Source: an uncultured Alphaproteobacteria bacterium
GTDB lineage: Bacteria > Pseudomonadota > Alphaproteobacteria > HIMB59
DNA: 44,461 nucleotides
Direction: 5' to 3'
Assembly (NCBI GenBank): GCA_902521155.1
Contig: CABYQR010000008.1
Location: 1-44,461, forward strand
Made by a program: the position numbers and the translations under genes. Below are positions 27,227 to 37,684 of this stretch, one piece after another. A model generated the notes under the pieces. The model was not told where the DNA came from. It saw nothing but the letters and a program-made list of their open reading frames with translations, and did not search any database. Each line of letters starts with the position of its first letter. Position 1 is the stretch's first letter.

Positions 27227-29142
27227 TGATTAGCTATAAATTACTATTTTTTCTTCCTCTTTTTTCAACCATGTTTACTTACCCTTTGGGCATGCTCCTA
27301 GGTTCTAAAACAGCCCAGTACCTCTCCTCAGGATTAATTTCACTTTCAGCAATCATTAGCTGGGTACTTTTTGTAGATTTTTATAATACTGGATCGAATG
27401 AAATGATTATTCCTATACTAGACTGGCTTTTGATTTCTGGTCAGTTTTTTAATTGGGGTATTGCCATCAATTCCTTGACCTTAATTATGTTAACACTAGT
27501 TCTAACTGTCTCAGCCTTAGTTCATATTTACTCTATTGAGTATATGGCTCATGATAAATCCAAGACTAGGTTTATGACTTATTTAAGTCTTTTTACCTTT
27601 TGTATGGTGGCACTTGTTGTTAGTGATAATTTAATACAATTATTTTTTGGTTGGGAGGGAGTCGGTTTAGCTTCCTATCTTTTAATTGGTTTTTGGCATC
27701 ATAAAAAATCTGCAAATTTAGCTGCCATGAAAGCTTTTCTTGTAAATAGAGTTGCTGATTTCGGATTTTTAATTGGCATAGCATCTCTTTATATATTTTT
27801 AGATACCCTTTCCATTAACGAAATAATAAAAGAAAAAGACTTTCTTCTTTATTTTGAAATAGAACTTTTAGGAATGACTGTTGATGCTCTTACCTTCGCC
27901 TGCTTCTTTTTATTTATTGGGGCAATGGGTAAGTCTGCTCAATTTGGTTTTCACACATGGCTCCCCGATGCCATGGAAGGCCCCACACCTGTATCAGCTT
28001 TAATTCATGCAGCTACCATGGTAACAGCTGGCGTTTTTTTAACAGTAAGATTTTCTGAACTAATGGTGATGTCTGATTTCGTAATGACATTTATTTTAAT
28101 AATAGGTTTGCTTACAGCTTTTTTTGCCGCCTCAGTTGGTTTTTTTCAAAAGGATATTAAAAAAGTTATTGCCTATTCTACTTGTAGCCAATTAGGCTTT
28201 ATGTTTGTGGCTTGTGGTTTAGGTGCATTTAATATCGCAATTTTTCACCTCATAACACATGGCTATTTTAAAGCTTTATTGTTTTTATCGTCTGGTTCAG
28301 TTATCCACGGCGTTCACGATGAACAAAATATGGATAAAATGGGGAACTTATTTCCAAAAATGAAATTAACAGCAATTATGATGTGGATTGGAACAATGGC
28401 TATAGTCGGTTTTCCATATTCTTCAGGATATTTTTCCAAAGATCTTATTTTAAGTTCATCTTTTAACTTACATAACTTAGGCTCTCTTGTTTACATCATC
28501 TTAGCTATTGTATCGGCAATGACTGCTTTCTATTCATTTAGATTAATATTTAAAGTATTCCACGGAACTTATAATGGAGATTACAATTATAATAAAATTC
28601 ATGAGTCAGGTATTTTTATGATTTTACCACTTGTTTTACTCTCCATAGGAGCAATATTTGCTGGTTATTTTTTTAATAACATTCTCTCAGGTTATAATGC
28701 TGAAGAATTCTGGAATAAAATAATTTTTTTAAGTAATGAGAAGCATCAATATTCATCATTCTTTCCTATTTTCTCAAAAACTCTTATTGCTATGGGTATT
28801 GCTTTAGCAGTCTATTTTTATGGATTTAATCAAGTAAAGTTAAATGACTTAAAAAAACAATTTGTAAATATTTATAGGTTTATACTCAATAAATGGTACT
28901 TCGATGAACTATATGACAAAATATTTATTAAACCTATCTATAATCTCGGTAAATTTTTATGGTATAAAATAGATCAAGGAATTATCGACAGATTTCTACC
29001 AAATGGTAGTGCATCTATAGTAGCTTCAGTAGCAAAAGCATGTAAAAAAATCCAAACAGGGTTTATTTTTGACTACACCTTTATCATTATTACTGGATTT
29101 ACTTTGTTTATTTCAATTATTTTCTATGTATCGGTTTCATAA
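27226..29142 (+). CDS. nuoL: NADH-quinone oxidoreductase subunit L
   Basis: The most distal proton-pumping antiporter-like subunit, 638 residues, with the long C-terminal lateral helix that runs along the membrane arm. Key stretches include FFGWEGVGLASYLLIGFW (helix 5 glutamate), FHTWLPDAMEGPTPVSALIH (helix 7/8 region with lysine-linked channel), VIAYSTCSQLGFMF and the broken-helix lysine segment HGYFKALLFL. The C-terminal part (KWYFDELYDKIF) is the usual family end. nuoM follows immediately. Confidence 0.98.
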   Translation: MISYKLLFFLPLFSTMFTYPLGMLLGSKTAQYLSSGLISLSAIISWVLFVDFYNTGSNEMIIPILDWLLISGQFFNWGIAINSLTLIMLTLVLTVSALVHIYSIEYMAHDKSKTRFMTYLSLFTFCMVALVVSDNLIQLFFGWEGVGLASYLLIGFWHHKKSANLAAMKAFLVNRVADFGFLIGIASLYIFLDTLSINEIIKEKDFLLYFEIELLGMTVDALTFACFFLFIGAMGKSAQFGFHTWLPDAMEGPTPVSALIHAATMVTAGVFLTVRFSELMVMSDFVMTFILIIGLLTAFFAASVGFFQKDIKKVIAYSTCSQLGFMFVACGLGAFNIAIFHLITHGYFKALLFLSSGSVIHGVHDEQNMDKMGNLFPKMKLTAIMMWIGTMAIVGFPYSSGYFSKDLILSSSFNLHNLGSLVYIILAIVSAMTAFYSFRLIFKVFHGTYNGDYNYNKIHESGIFMILPLVLLSIGAIFAGYFFNNILSGYNAEEFWNKIIFLSNEKHQYSSFFPIFSKTLIAMGIALAVYFYGFNQVKLNDLKKQFVNIYRFILNKWYFDELYDKIFIKPIYNLGKFLWYKIDQGIIDRFLPNGSASIVASVAKACKKIQTGFIFDYTFIIITGFTLFISIIFYVSVS

Positions 29143-30597
29143 ATGAGCTTCCCTATTTTATCTCTTTTGATCCTAACTCCATTAATAGGTGCCTTGATTA
29201 TTTCTTTATCTAGTAGTTCTCAGCTAAATAATCAAACTATTTTTATTTCAGGATTATGGATAACTACGGGAGAGTTTATTTTAAGCCTACTTCTTCCTGT
29301 TTTTTACGATCAAAAAATAAATGGTTATCAATTTAAAGAATTTCATACATGGTTTGATAAGTTTGACATTAATTATTATTTAGGTGTTGATGGTATTTCC
29401 ATTCCTCTTATTTTATTAACTACTTTTTTAGTTCCTATTTGCTTACTTTGCTCTTTAAATTCAATTAAAAGCAGAGTTAAAGAATATGTAATTTATTTTC
29501 TTTTACTAGAGAGCTTCATTATAGGAGTTTTTGTCAGTATTGATTTAGTAATTTTCTATGTTTTTTTTGAAGCTGTACTAATACCTATGTTTTTAATTAT
29601 TGGTATTTGGGGAGGAGAAAACAGGATGTATGCTACTTTTAAATTTTTCCTCTACACACTGGCGGGTTCTGTTTTGATGTTACTTGCTATTGTTTATATA
29701 ATATCTGTAACTAATACCGGTAACATTGAAATTATATCAAATTTTAAATTTGGTAATCAAATTGAATTAATTCTTTTCCTATGTTTTTTTGCATCTTTTG
29801 CAGTAAAGGTTCCTATGTTTCCATTTCATACATGGCTTCCTGACGCTCACGTTCAGGCACCAACTGGTGGATCTGTAATTTTAGCAGGAGTTTTATTGAA
29901 GTTAGGTGGATACGGATTTATGCGATTGTCTATTCCATTCTTCGATTTTGCATCAGTTTATTTTCAGCCACTAATATTTTCTTTGAGTTGCATAGCCATT
30001 GTTTACACATCAATTGTAGCTTTAAGACAGGAAGATATGAAGAAAATGATTGCATACTCATCTGTTGCCCACATGGGGTTTGTGACTATCGGTATATTTA
30101 CTCTTACCCAAGATGGTATGAATGGTGCTTATTTTCAAATGATAAGCCATGGTATCGTTTCCGCAGCATTATTTTTGATAGTTGGTGTTGTTTATGAAAG
30201 ACACCATACGCGTATGATCTCTGACTATAGTGGAGTAACAAATATTATGCCTAGATATTCATTTTTCTTTATGATTTTTATGCTCGCTTCTGTTGGCCTC
30301 CCAGGAACAAGCGGTTTTGTTGGAGAATTTTTAGTTATTTTATCGACTATCAGTGTAAGTGTTTATTTGACTATTTTTACTGCAATTGGAGTAGTTTTAG
30401 GGGCAGCTTATATGTTACTACTCTATAAAAATGTCAACTTTGGTGATGTCAAAAGTGATATTAAAATGTTGTCAGATTTAAATAGAATTGAATTATTTTA
30501 TTTTACCTGTTTGGCGACATTGACATTACTGTTAGGTGTTTATCCAAAATTATTATTTAAGATGATAGATCAAAGCATAGCTACAGGTATTCTCTAA
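29143..30597 (+). CDS. nuoM: NADH-quinone oxidoreductase subunit M
   Basis: Antiporter-like proton-pumping subunit, 484 residues, with about fourteen helices. Diagnostic stretches are YYLGVDGISIPLILLTT, FYVFFEAVLIPMFLIIGIWG (conserved glutamate), FHTWLPDAHVQAPTGGSVIL and KMIAYSSVAHMGFV. The ATG follows the nuoL stop with no gap, and nuoN begins 1 base after its stop. It is intact along its whole length. Confidence 0.98.
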   Translation: MSFPILSLLILTPLIGALIISLSSSSQLNNQTIFISGLWITTGEFILSLLLPVFYDQKINGYQFKEFHTWFDKFDINYYLGVDGISIPLILLTTFLVPICLLCSLNSIKSRVKEYVIYFLLLESFIIGVFVSIDLVIFYVFFEAVLIPMFLIIGIWGGENRMYATFKFFLYTLAGSVLMLLAIVYIISVTNTGNIEIISNFKFGNQIELILFLCFFASFAVKVPMFPFHTWLPDAHVQAPTGGSVILAGVLLKLGGYGFMRLSIPFFDFASVYFQPLIFSLSCIAIVYTSIVALRQEDMKKMIAYSSVAHMGFVTIGIFTLTQDGMNGAYFQMISHGIVSAALFLIVGVVYERHHTRMISDYSGVTNIMPRYSFFFMIFMLASVGLPGTSGFVGEFLVILSTISVSVYLTIFTAIGVVLGAAYMLLLYKNVNFGDVKSDIKMLSDLNRIELFYFTCLATLTLLLGVYPKLLFKMIDQSIATGIL

Positions 30598-30598
30598 A

Positions 30599-31987
30599 AT
30601 GGTAAATTTTTATCTCTATCTTCCTGAAATTTTCATATTAGTGCTAATTTTATCAACATTAACTTTGGGCCTCCTTAATAGAGACTCATCAATTACACTT
30701 AATACAATAGGATTTACCTTATTATCCATTTTTTTAATGACAAATGGATATGGTATTTATTTATTTTCTGGTTTCACTGAAAGCACTATTAATTTAGTTG
30801 TTTTATCAAAAATAATTTTATCTCTTGGCTCAATTATTTTCATATTACTTTTAAAAAGACCGCTTAAAAATGAAAATTTGTATCGCTATGAGTATATATT
30901 ATTTGTGCTCTTTGCTACCCTTGGCTCTTTTGTTTTAATTTCTAGTAATAATTTTCTTACAGCCTTTATTGGCTTAGAACTGCAATCTTTGTCTCTTTAT
31001 TTAATGGCAGCATTTAACACTAAAGATCTAAATTCTAATGAGGCTGGAATAAAGTATTTTTCGTTAGGCGCTCTTTCTTCAGGTTTCCTTTTATTTGGAA
31101 TATCTATGGTATATTTTGATACAGGTAATTTTCTCTTTCAAAATTTAAATAATTTTACTTATATTAGCGAGATAGGTTTATCTTTAATATTAATTTCTCT
31201 CTTTTTTAAAGTTTCTGCAGCGCCATTTCATATTTGGACACCTGATGTCTATGAGGGTTCACCCACTATATCCACGTTATTTTTTGCAACCCTACCAAAA
31301 TTTGCCTCACTTATTTTTCTTTTCAGGGTTTATCACGAACTTAACATTACAGATATAGAGTCTTTAAATTATATCTTCCAGATTGTATGTGCAATTTCAC
31401 TCTTAGTGGGAGCCTACGGTGCGATTACTCAAAAAATTATAAAGCGTTTATTGGCATTTAGTTCAATCAATCATATTGGGTTTATACTACTAGGTATGAT
31501 GAGTTACAAATTAATGTCTGAGGGAACTTTATTTTTTTACTTAATAGTATACCTAATTACAACATTCGGTATTTTTGCTGTAATTCTTAATTTAAGAACA
31601 GTTGAAGGAGAAGTCATTAAAATATCTGATCTCAATGGGCTTAGATTTACATCAAGGCCTAAAGCTATTGCCTTACTAGTATTCCTTTTTTCTCTTGCTG
31701 GCATTCCACCTTTCGCAGGATTTTTTGCTAAATTTTTTATCTTATCTGCTTCTGTAAATGAGGGGTTATATCTACTATCTATTATTGCAGTAATAAGCTC
31801 TGTCATAGCAGCTTTTTATTACTTATCTGTCATAAAGAATATGTTTTTTAACGAGTCCAAAACCGAACTATTGCTAGACAATAATAAAATTAGTTCCGTT
31901 GTGTTCATAATTTCAGCCTTATTTGTGACACTATTTTTCTTTTACCCAGATCCTTTAATTGACTTGGTCGATACTCTCTTTAGTTAG
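30599..31987 (+). CDS. nuoN: NADH-quinone oxidoreductase subunit N
   Basis: Third antiporter-like pumping subunit, 462 residues. FIGLELQSLSLYLMAAFN carries the conserved helix-5 glutamate. FKVSAAPFHIWTPDVYEGSP and KRLLAFSSINHIGFILLG mark the channel helices, and LAGIPPFAGFFAKFFI is the familiar late motif. It ends the nuo operon. The next gene starts within 2 bases, so transcription probably continues into birA and coaX. Confidence 0.97.
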   Translation: MVNFYLYLPEIFILVLILSTLTLGLLNRDSSITLNTIGFTLLSIFLMTNGYGIYLFSGFTESTINLVVLSKIILSLGSIIFILLLKRPLKNENLYRYEYILFVLFATLGSFVLISSNNFLTAFIGLELQSLSLYLMAAFNTKDLNSNEAGIKYFSLGALSSGFLLFGISMVYFDTGNFLFQNLNNFTYISEIGLSLILISLFFKVSAAPFHIWTPDVYEGSPTISTLFFATLPKFASLIFLFRVYHELNITDIESLNYIFQIVCAISLLVGAYGAITQKIIKRLLAFSSINHIGFILLGMMSYKLMSEGTLFFYLIVYLITTFGIFAVILNLRTVEGEVIKISDLNGLRFTSRPKAIALLVFLFSLAGIPPFAGFFAKFFILSASVNEGLYLLSIIAVISSVIAAFYYLSVIKNMFFNESKTELLLDNNKISSVVFIISALFVTLFFFYPDPLIDLVDTLFS

Positions 31988-31989
31988 TT

Positions 31990-32676
31990 TTGTATAAAAT
32001 TATTTTTGACTCAGTAAATTCTACTTTTGACCAAATAATTAATAATGATCAATACTATAATGTCTTAAATAGAAAAAATTTTATAGTTCAGTCTTTTGTC
32101 CAAAAAAAAGGTACTGGAAGGGGTACCAAAAAATGGTCTAGTCCTAAAGGCAATATTTATATTACTATAAATCAAAAATGTCATTCAAAAGAAATTTTGA
32201 AAAATAGTTTTCTTGTTTGCCATCTTATTCATAAATTTTTTCTTATAAAATATTCTCTAAAACTTCAATATAAATGGCCCAATGACTTATATTTCGATAA
32301 CAAAAAAGTAATTGGTGTTGTTTCAAAATCAAAAATTATTTCTGATAAAGCTTATATCCAAGCGGGTATTGGTATTAATGTAAACAATAGTCCTTTAAAA
32401 TTATCTGTTTCGCTATCTCAAATACTATCTAAAAAATTTTCAATCTATAATATTTCAAATGATTTAATTGATTATTTAGATTACAAATTAAAATTAGATT
32501 ATTCTAATAAAGATATAGTTAAATACCTAAACATATACTTGATGAAAAAATTTAAATTAAAACACCCTAAAATTCAATACAAAGAAATTAAAATTTTAAA
32601 ATTAGAAAATAATTTATCGCTACTAATTGATATAGAGGATAAAAGAAAAAATATTTTCTTTGGAGAGCTTATATGA
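31990..32676 (+). CDS. birA: biotin--[acetyl-CoA-carboxylase] ligase (monofunctional, BirA/BPL family)
   Basis: Attaches biotin to the biotin carboxyl carrier protein. It is 228 residues long and has no N-terminal helix-turn-helix, so it is not a repressor. The ATP/biotin loop is QKKGTGRGTKKWSSPKGN, and the active-site motif is KWPNDLYFDNKKVIGV. The start is TTG at 31990, two bases after the nuoN stop TAG (31985-31987); no better start lies nearby. The C-terminal cap domain is short and Lys-rich. nuoN-birA linkage is common in Alphaproteobacteria. It overlaps coaX by 4 bases. Confidence 0.88.
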   Translation: MYKIIFDSVNSTFDQIINNDQYYNVLNRKNFIVQSFVQKKGTGRGTKKWSSPKGNIYITINQKCHSKEILKNSFLVCHLIHKFFLIKYSLKLQYKWPNDLYFDNKKVIGVVSKSKIISDKAYIQAGIGINVNNSPLKLSVSLSQILSKKFSIYNISNDLIDYLDYKLKLDYSNKDIVKYLNIYLMKKFKLKHPKIQYKEIKILKLENNLSLLIDIEDKRKNIFFGELI

Positions 32677-33404
32677 ATTTAGCTATAGATATAGGCAACA
32701 CATCTTTAAAAAAAGCTTCCTTTTCTAATTCAAAAGTTAGCAATATAAAACATATTAATTACTCAAAAAATAATTTTAATAAAATTTTGTTTTCTTTGAA
32801 GAAAGACTTAGATAAATACGATAATATATATATATGTTCTGTTGTGCCTGAGTTAGATATAATTATTAAAAAACAATTATCTAAATCAAAAATTCATTTT
32901 ATAAAAAAAGGTTTATTAAAATCATATGTCCACAAAACTGTTAATTTAAAACAATTGGGTATTGATAGACTAGTAAATGTTTTTTCTGTTAGCCAAATAT
33001 ATCCAAAGAATAAAAACTTTATTATTATAGATTTAGGCACTGCTACTACTCTTGATCTAATTATAAATAATCAATATTTTGGAGGAGCGATACTGCCAGG
33101 GCTCAAAACATCTTATTCAAATTTAATTAGTCTGGCTTCTGGTATTAATAGTATAACTTTTCAGGAGTTAAATGATGTTATTGGTAAAGATACAAAAGGA
33201 GCCTTATTGTCAGGTTTTAATACTGGCTATAAACTCATGATTGAGGCCTATATCAAGAAATTAATTTCTATTTATAAGCTCAGATTTAAAGTGATATTTA
33301 CTGGTGGATATGCTAGCAATATCCTCAATAAGCAAATTAAATACCTATATAAGCAAGACTTAACTTTATTAGGAATTGCTCATTATCATAATTTAACCAA
33401 ATAA
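32673..33404 (+). CDS. coaX: type III pantothenate kinase
   Basis: Phosphorylates pantothenate in the first step of coenzyme A synthesis; an ASKHA-fold enzyme unrelated to CoaA. It is 243 residues long. The phosphate-binding motif LAIDIGNTSLKKA, the GIDRLVNVF motif, IIDLGTATTLDLI and FGGAILPGLKTS are in the family order. The ATG overlaps the birA stop by 4 bases, and rnj starts directly after its stop. The gene pair birA-coaX is conserved in many bacteria. Confidence 0.94.
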   Translation: MNLAIDIGNTSLKKASFSNSKVSNIKHINYSKNNFNKILFSLKKDLDKYDNIYICSVVPELDIIIKKQLSKSKIHFIKKGLLKSYVHKTVNLKQLGIDRLVNVFSVSQIYPKNKNFIIIDLGTATTLDLIINNQYFGGAILPGLKTSYSNLISLASGINSITFQELNDVIGKDTKGALLSGFNTGYKLMIEAYIKKLISIYKLRFKVIFTGGYASNILNKQIKYLYKQDLTLLGIAHYHNLTK

Positions 33405-35063
33405 ATGAACAAATTTGATATTTTAAATAATAAAAAGAATAATTATTTTCTTTCTATAGGTGGAATAGGAGAAATAGGTGGTAATAACTATCTATATTCC
33501 TTTAAAGGAGAGCAGATAATAGTTGATGCAGGGATATCTTTTGCCGATGATTCACTACCGGGAGTTGATATAACAATTCCAGATCCTCATATTTTTTTAA
33601 ATTCTACAATTAAACCTAAGGCAATGATCTTAACTCATGCCCATGAAGACCATGTAGGGGGCTTGGAATATTATTTTGATAAAATAGATTTCCCTATTTA
33701 TTGCAATAGTTTTACTTTTGCCTATATCAAGCATAAATTTAAACGGATTCCTGAATTTGAAAAAAAATTCATCATCATTAAAAATTATGAAGAAGTTACT
33801 TTCAATAATTTTTCATTCCAACTAATTCCAACTACTCACTCTATCCCTGACCCATCTGGTATTTTTTTTAAGACTAAAGATGGCAGCATTTACCACACAG
33901 GTGACTGGAAAATAGACAAAAATCCAGTTACTGGTGATCCTTTTTGTTATGATAATTACCAGTTACTTAAAGATGAAAAAGTCGATCTTCTAATAGGTGA
34001 CTCAACAAATGCGGGTGTTAAAGAGATATCTAGATCAGAGTCAGATTTAGACCCATCTTTTGATGAATTATTTAAAAAGCTCAAAGGTAGGATTGTTGTT
34101 ACTTGCTTTTCTTCTAATATAGCTAGATTAAAAACTGTTATCTCAAATGCTATTAAACACAAAAAAAAAATATTTGTTGTAGGTAGGAGTATAAAAAGAG
34201 CAATTTCTACTGCTATTGAAGAAAAATTAATAGATAACTTTGAAATATTAAATGAGAAATTATTTGATGACTATAATCGAGATAATGTTGTTTTAATTTG
34301 TACTGGTAGTCAAGGTGAAAAAAATTCTGCTCTTTCTAAGATTGCAAATAATACTCACAATCAGATTAAACTAAGACCTAAAGATAATATAATTTTTTCA
34401 TCAAAGGAAATACCTGGTAATGAAAAATCAATCTCATATCTTAAAAATTCTTTTAGCTTTATAGGCTTAAATATTATTACTGATGTAGATGAATTTGTTC
34501 ATGTATCTGGACATCCTGGCATCCCTGAAATTAAAGAATTTTATCAATTCTTAAAACCTCTTTCTCTTATACCTATGCACGGTGAATACCTTCACTTAAA
34601 AAAACATCTGGAAATAGCTAAAGATCTTAAAATTGAAAAAACTTCACTTTTATTAAGTGGTGATATATGTCAGATAGATCTCATTAATAAAAATCATAAA
34701 ATCATAGAACAATTAATTATTAAAAAATTACCTGTTATCCAAAATTCTATCATCGAAGAGATGGATTTTTTAAATGAAAGAGGAAAAATACTTAATAATG
34801 GTATAGTTAGTATGAACGTAATTTTAAGTAAAAAATTTGAAATAATTAAATTACAAATATATAACAAAGGTTTCCCTTTTCCATTCAATAAAGAAATAAT
34901 AGAAGATGAAATTAAAGAAATTTTATTAAATAAAATACTATTCATAAAAGAAGAGATAAATGAAAATATTTTAAAAGATTTACTGGAAGAAATTTCTAAA
35001 AAAACTTTTAGTAGAAACTTCTCTCTTAAGCCAGAGTTTTTCGTTCATATCTCTCTAATATGA
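33405..35063 (+). CDS. rnj: ribonuclease J
   Basis: Metallo-beta-lactamase/beta-CASP nuclease with 5'-3' exonuclease and endonuclease activity in RNA processing and decay. It is 552 residues long. The zinc-binding motif is H78-A-H80-E-D82-H83 in LTHAHEDHVGG. Further metal-binding motifs are IYHTGDWK and IGDSTNAG. The beta-CASP part has VTCFSSNIAR and HVSGHPG, and PMHGEYLHL is present. Its place next to birA/coaX and upstream of a DUF1467 gene and proS is the standard alphaproteobacterial arrangement. Many relatives have a methylmalonyl-CoA epimerase gene just after rnj; none is seen here. Confidence 0.95.
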   Translation: MNKFDILNNKKNNYFLSIGGIGEIGGNNYLYSFKGEQIIVDAGISFADDSLPGVDITIPDPHIFLNSTIKPKAMILTHAHEDHVGGLEYYFDKIDFPIYCNSFTFAYIKHKFKRIPEFEKKFIIIKNYEEVTFNNFSFQLIPTTHSIPDPSGIFFKTKDGSIYHTGDWKIDKNPVTGDPFCYDNYQLLKDEKVDLLIGDSTNAGVKEISRSESDLDPSFDELFKKLKGRIVVTCFSSNIARLKTVISNAIKHKKKIFVVGRSIKRAISTAIEEKLIDNFEILNEKLFDDYNRDNVVLICTGSQGEKNSALSKIANNTHNQIKLRPKDNIIFSSKEIPGNEKSISYLKNSFSFIGLNIITDVDEFVHVSGHPGIPEIKEFYQFLKPLSLIPMHGEYLHLKKHLEIAKDLKIEKTSLLLSGDICQIDLINKNHKIIEQLIIKKLPVIQNSIIEEMDFLNERGKILNNGIVSMNVILSKKFEIIKLQIYNKGFPFPFNKEIIEDEIKEILLNKILFIKEEINENILKDLLEEISKKTFSRNFSLKPEFFVHISLI

Positions 35064-35260
35064 AATACTTATTTTTTTTATTTATCAACTGGTGGATTAT
35101 ATTTATGATTATTCTTCCTATAAAACGCTCTCAGTTTGAAGATGGAATGCCTAAGAAGTCTTATTTAGGTATAAAGTTTTCAATATCTCTTGGAATATCA
35201 CTAATAATTTCCTTTTTTTTAGTTAAATATGAAAATAATATATTCTCATATTTTAAATGA
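35060..35260 (+). CDS. DUF1467-family small membrane protein
   Basis: This 66-residue protein has two predicted helices (about 4-20 and 41-58). The loop carries the family's LPIKRSQFEDGMPKKSYLG, equivalent to the LPIGVRTQ...G stretch of DUF1467 proteins. The function of the family is unknown. The gene overlaps rnj by 4 bases and proS by 4 bases, the same slot it occupies in many alphaproteobacterial genomes, which supports both the call and the gene being real. Confidence 0.75.
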   Translation: MKYLFFLFINWWIIFMIILPIKRSQFEDGMPKKSYLGIKFSISLGISLIISFFLVKYENNIFSYFK

Positions 35261-36531
35261 AATTTTCAAATTTATTATTTAACTCACTAAAAGAGTCTCC
35301 TAAAGAGGCTAAAATAGTATCTCATCAATTAATGTTAAGATCATCTATGATCCGTCAGCATACCTCTGGTATCTATACTTGGCTTCCTCTTGGTTTTAAA
35401 GTTCTTAAAAATATTGAAAATATAGTTAGATATAATCAAAATAAAATTGGGTGTAATGAGATGATGATGTCTACAATTCAATCATCAGACTTATGGAAAA
35501 AAAGTGGAAGATACTCCGACTATGGAAAAGAAATGCTTAGAATTAATGATAGGCATGATAATGAATTGCTATATGGGCCAACAAACGAAGAGGTAATCAC
35601 AGATCTTTTTAGTGACTACGTCAATTCATACAAAGGCCTCCCTAAATATCTTTATCATATTCAATGGAAATTTCGTGATGAAATAAGACCTCGATTTGGA
35701 GTTATGAGAGGAAGAGAATTTTTAATGAAAGACGCCTATAGCTTCGATTTAGATCATGAAAGTGCCGTTGAAACATATAAAATTTTTTTTAAATCTTACC
35801 TTCAAACTTTTATTGATCTTGGTCTCCAACCCATACCCGTTAAAGCTGCTACTGGAGCTATCGGAGGTGATCTATCACATGAATTCCAAATTATTGCCAA
35901 AACGGGTGAGAGTGAACTTGCCTACGACCCAGAATTAGTTTCTCAAAACTTACTTAACAAATCTTATGAAGAGATTACCTCAATGTACTCAGCCTCCGAT
36001 GAAATGATTGATAAAAATCGTTCTAATGTTGTTATTGGAAGGGGTATAGAAGTAGGTCACATATTTAACTTTGGAACTAAATACTCACTGCCACTAGAGT
36101 GTTATGTGTTAAATAACGAGGGTAAAAAGGTATTTCCCCACATGGGATCATACGGAGTAGGAGTCTCAAGATTAACTGCAGCTATAATTGAAGCATTTCA
36201 TGACGAAAATGGTATCAAATGGCCTTTTAATATTTCACCCTTCAAAATTAATATTATTACATCAACTCATGGTTCAAACAATGAAGTTGCAGAAAAACTT
36301 TTAGAAAAATTAACACTTAAATATGGAAATGTTAGTTATGATGATCGTGATTTGGGTATGGGTAGAAAGATTAAAGACTCCGAACTAATAGGTATCCCTT
36401 GGTCTATAATTATTGGTAAAAATTATGAAGAAAACAAACAGTTAGAAATTACTAATAGATCAAATGGTGAAAAATCATTTTTAACTGAATCAGAAGTTGA
36501 GAGTTTTAAATTTGAACAATACACTCCTTAA
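35257..36531 (+). CDS. proS: prolyl-tRNA synthetase, short form without the insertion editing domain
   Basis: Class II synthetase charging tRNA-Pro. At 424 residues it belongs to the alphaproteobacterial/mitochondrial short group; E. coli-type enzymes of about 570 residues have an editing insertion that is absent here. Motif 1 is around MIRQHTSGIYTWLPLG, motif 2 is RFGVMRGREFLMKDAYSF, and motif 3 is HMGSYGVGVSRLTAAI. The C-terminal anticodon-binding domain starts near FKINIITSTHG. Its 3' end overlaps the lolC frame by up to 35 bases. Confidence 0.97.
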   Translation: MKFSNLLFNSLKESPKEAKIVSHQLMLRSSMIRQHTSGIYTWLPLGFKVLKNIENIVRYNQNKIGCNEMMMSTIQSSDLWKKSGRYSDYGKEMLRINDRHDNELLYGPTNEEVITDLFSDYVNSYKGLPKYLYHIQWKFRDEIRPRFGVMRGREFLMKDAYSFDLDHESAVETYKIFFKSYLQTFIDLGLQPIPVKAATGAIGGDLSHEFQIIAKTGESELAYDPELVSQNLLNKSYEEITSMYSASDEMIDKNRSNVVIGRGIEVGHIFNFGTKYSLPLECYVLNNEGKKVFPHMGSYGVGVSRLTAAIIEAFHDENGIKWPFNISPFKINIITSTHGSNNEVAEKLLEKLTLKYGNVSYDDRDLGMGRKIKDSELIGIPWSIIIGKNYEENKQLEITNRSNGEKSFLTESEVESFKFEQYTP

Positions 36532-37684
36532 ACTTTCAATATCCTATATATTCAATTTTAAAAAAGATAAAGCATTTTCTGTGTCTACTGTTTTGTCTTC
36601 ATTGGCTTTGATATTAGGTATTTCTATTTTAATAACTGTAATGTCAGTTATGAATGGTTTTAGAGAAGAGCTGGTTAGTTCTTTAAGTGGTATTAATGGA
36701 GATATAACTGTTTATGAAGCTGATGAAACAGACTTATTAAAGTTAAAAGATAAATACTTAGATTTACAATATGTAAAAAATATTCAGGAAAGAGTAATTT
36801 CAACTAACTCTGAAGGAATAGAGGGTTTGCTTATGAAGTCCATAAATGAGGCTGATATTTTAAAAATCCCTAAAGTCAGTGAAAATTTATTTCAAATAGA
36901 AAGTACTGATGATAATTGGGTTTTTATTGGTATTGAGTTAGCTAGATCATTAAACTTACAAGTGGGTGATAATTTACAAGTGAGTATCCCTGGATCTTCT
37001 ATGACAATCTTAGGGCCTGTTCTAAATACTCATGAACTCTTTATTAAAGGTATTTTTAATTCGGGTATATATGATTATGATAAGTATTTTATATATTCAA
37101 ATATTGAAAAATTTTCATCATTAACTGACTCGCTAATTTACGATATCTACTTCGATATTAATAAATTCAATCTTGAAGATTTAGGAGATATGTATTTTGA
37201 AACATGGGAAGATCGAAATCAATCTCTGGCTCAAGCCTTAGCTACAGAAAAAAATGTTATGTTTATGATATTATTTTTTATTATCATAATTTCTTCATTC
37301 ACTATTATATCTAATCAAATTTTTTTTATTAAAGAAAAATTTAAGGATATTATCTTACTAAAATCATTGGGTATCAGCCAATTTCAAATTTGTTCTTTAT
37401 TTTTTATGAACTCATTTTTAATATCTATTTTTTCTATTTTCTTAGGCACATCTTTGGGAATTTTCTTATCCACAAATATAGATTCTATTGAAAGTTTTTT
37501 ATCTTTTCTTTTAAATTTTGATCTGTGGAATAATGAAATAAGATATCTCTCGTCTATGCCTTACAGCATTCATGTTGATGATATTATATTTATAATCTCA
37601 ATATCTTTGATTTCTTCATTATTAGCTTCTTATATCCCTATATTGAGAATTTTTAAAATAAAACCTAATTTAATATTAAGATGA
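36497..37684 (+). CDS. lolC: lipoprotein-releasing system permease, LolC/LolE family
   Basis: Inner-membrane component of the ABC machine that releases lipoproteins to the LolA chaperone for transport to the outer membrane. It is about 395 residues long. One N-terminal helix (ILGISILITVMSVMNGF, the LolC/E signature) is followed by a large periplasmic domain and three C-terminal helices. The start is TTG, either at 36497 or at 36512; the second is equally plausible, and both lie inside proS. Only one permease gene is present, so the transporter may use a single LolC/E-type subunit. It overlaps lolD by 4 bases. Confidence 0.92.
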   Translation: MRVLNLNNTLLKLSISYIFNFKKDKAFSVSTVLSSLALILGISILITVMSVMNGFREELVSSLSGINGDITVYEADETDLLKLKDKYLDLQYVKNIQERVISTNSEGIEGLLMKSINEADILKIPKVSENLFQIESTDDNWVFIGIELARSLNLQVGDNLQVSIPGSSMTILGPVLNTHELFIKGIFNSGIYDYDKYFIYSNIEKFSSLTDSLIYDIYFDINKFNLEDLGDMYFETWEDRNQSLAQALATEKNVMFMILFFIIIISSFTIISNQIFFIKEKFKDIILLKSLGISQFQICSLFFMNSFLISIFSIFLGTSLGIFLSTNIDSIESFLSFLLNFDLWNNEIRYLSSMPYSIHVDDIIFIISISLISSLLASYIPILRIFKIKPNLILR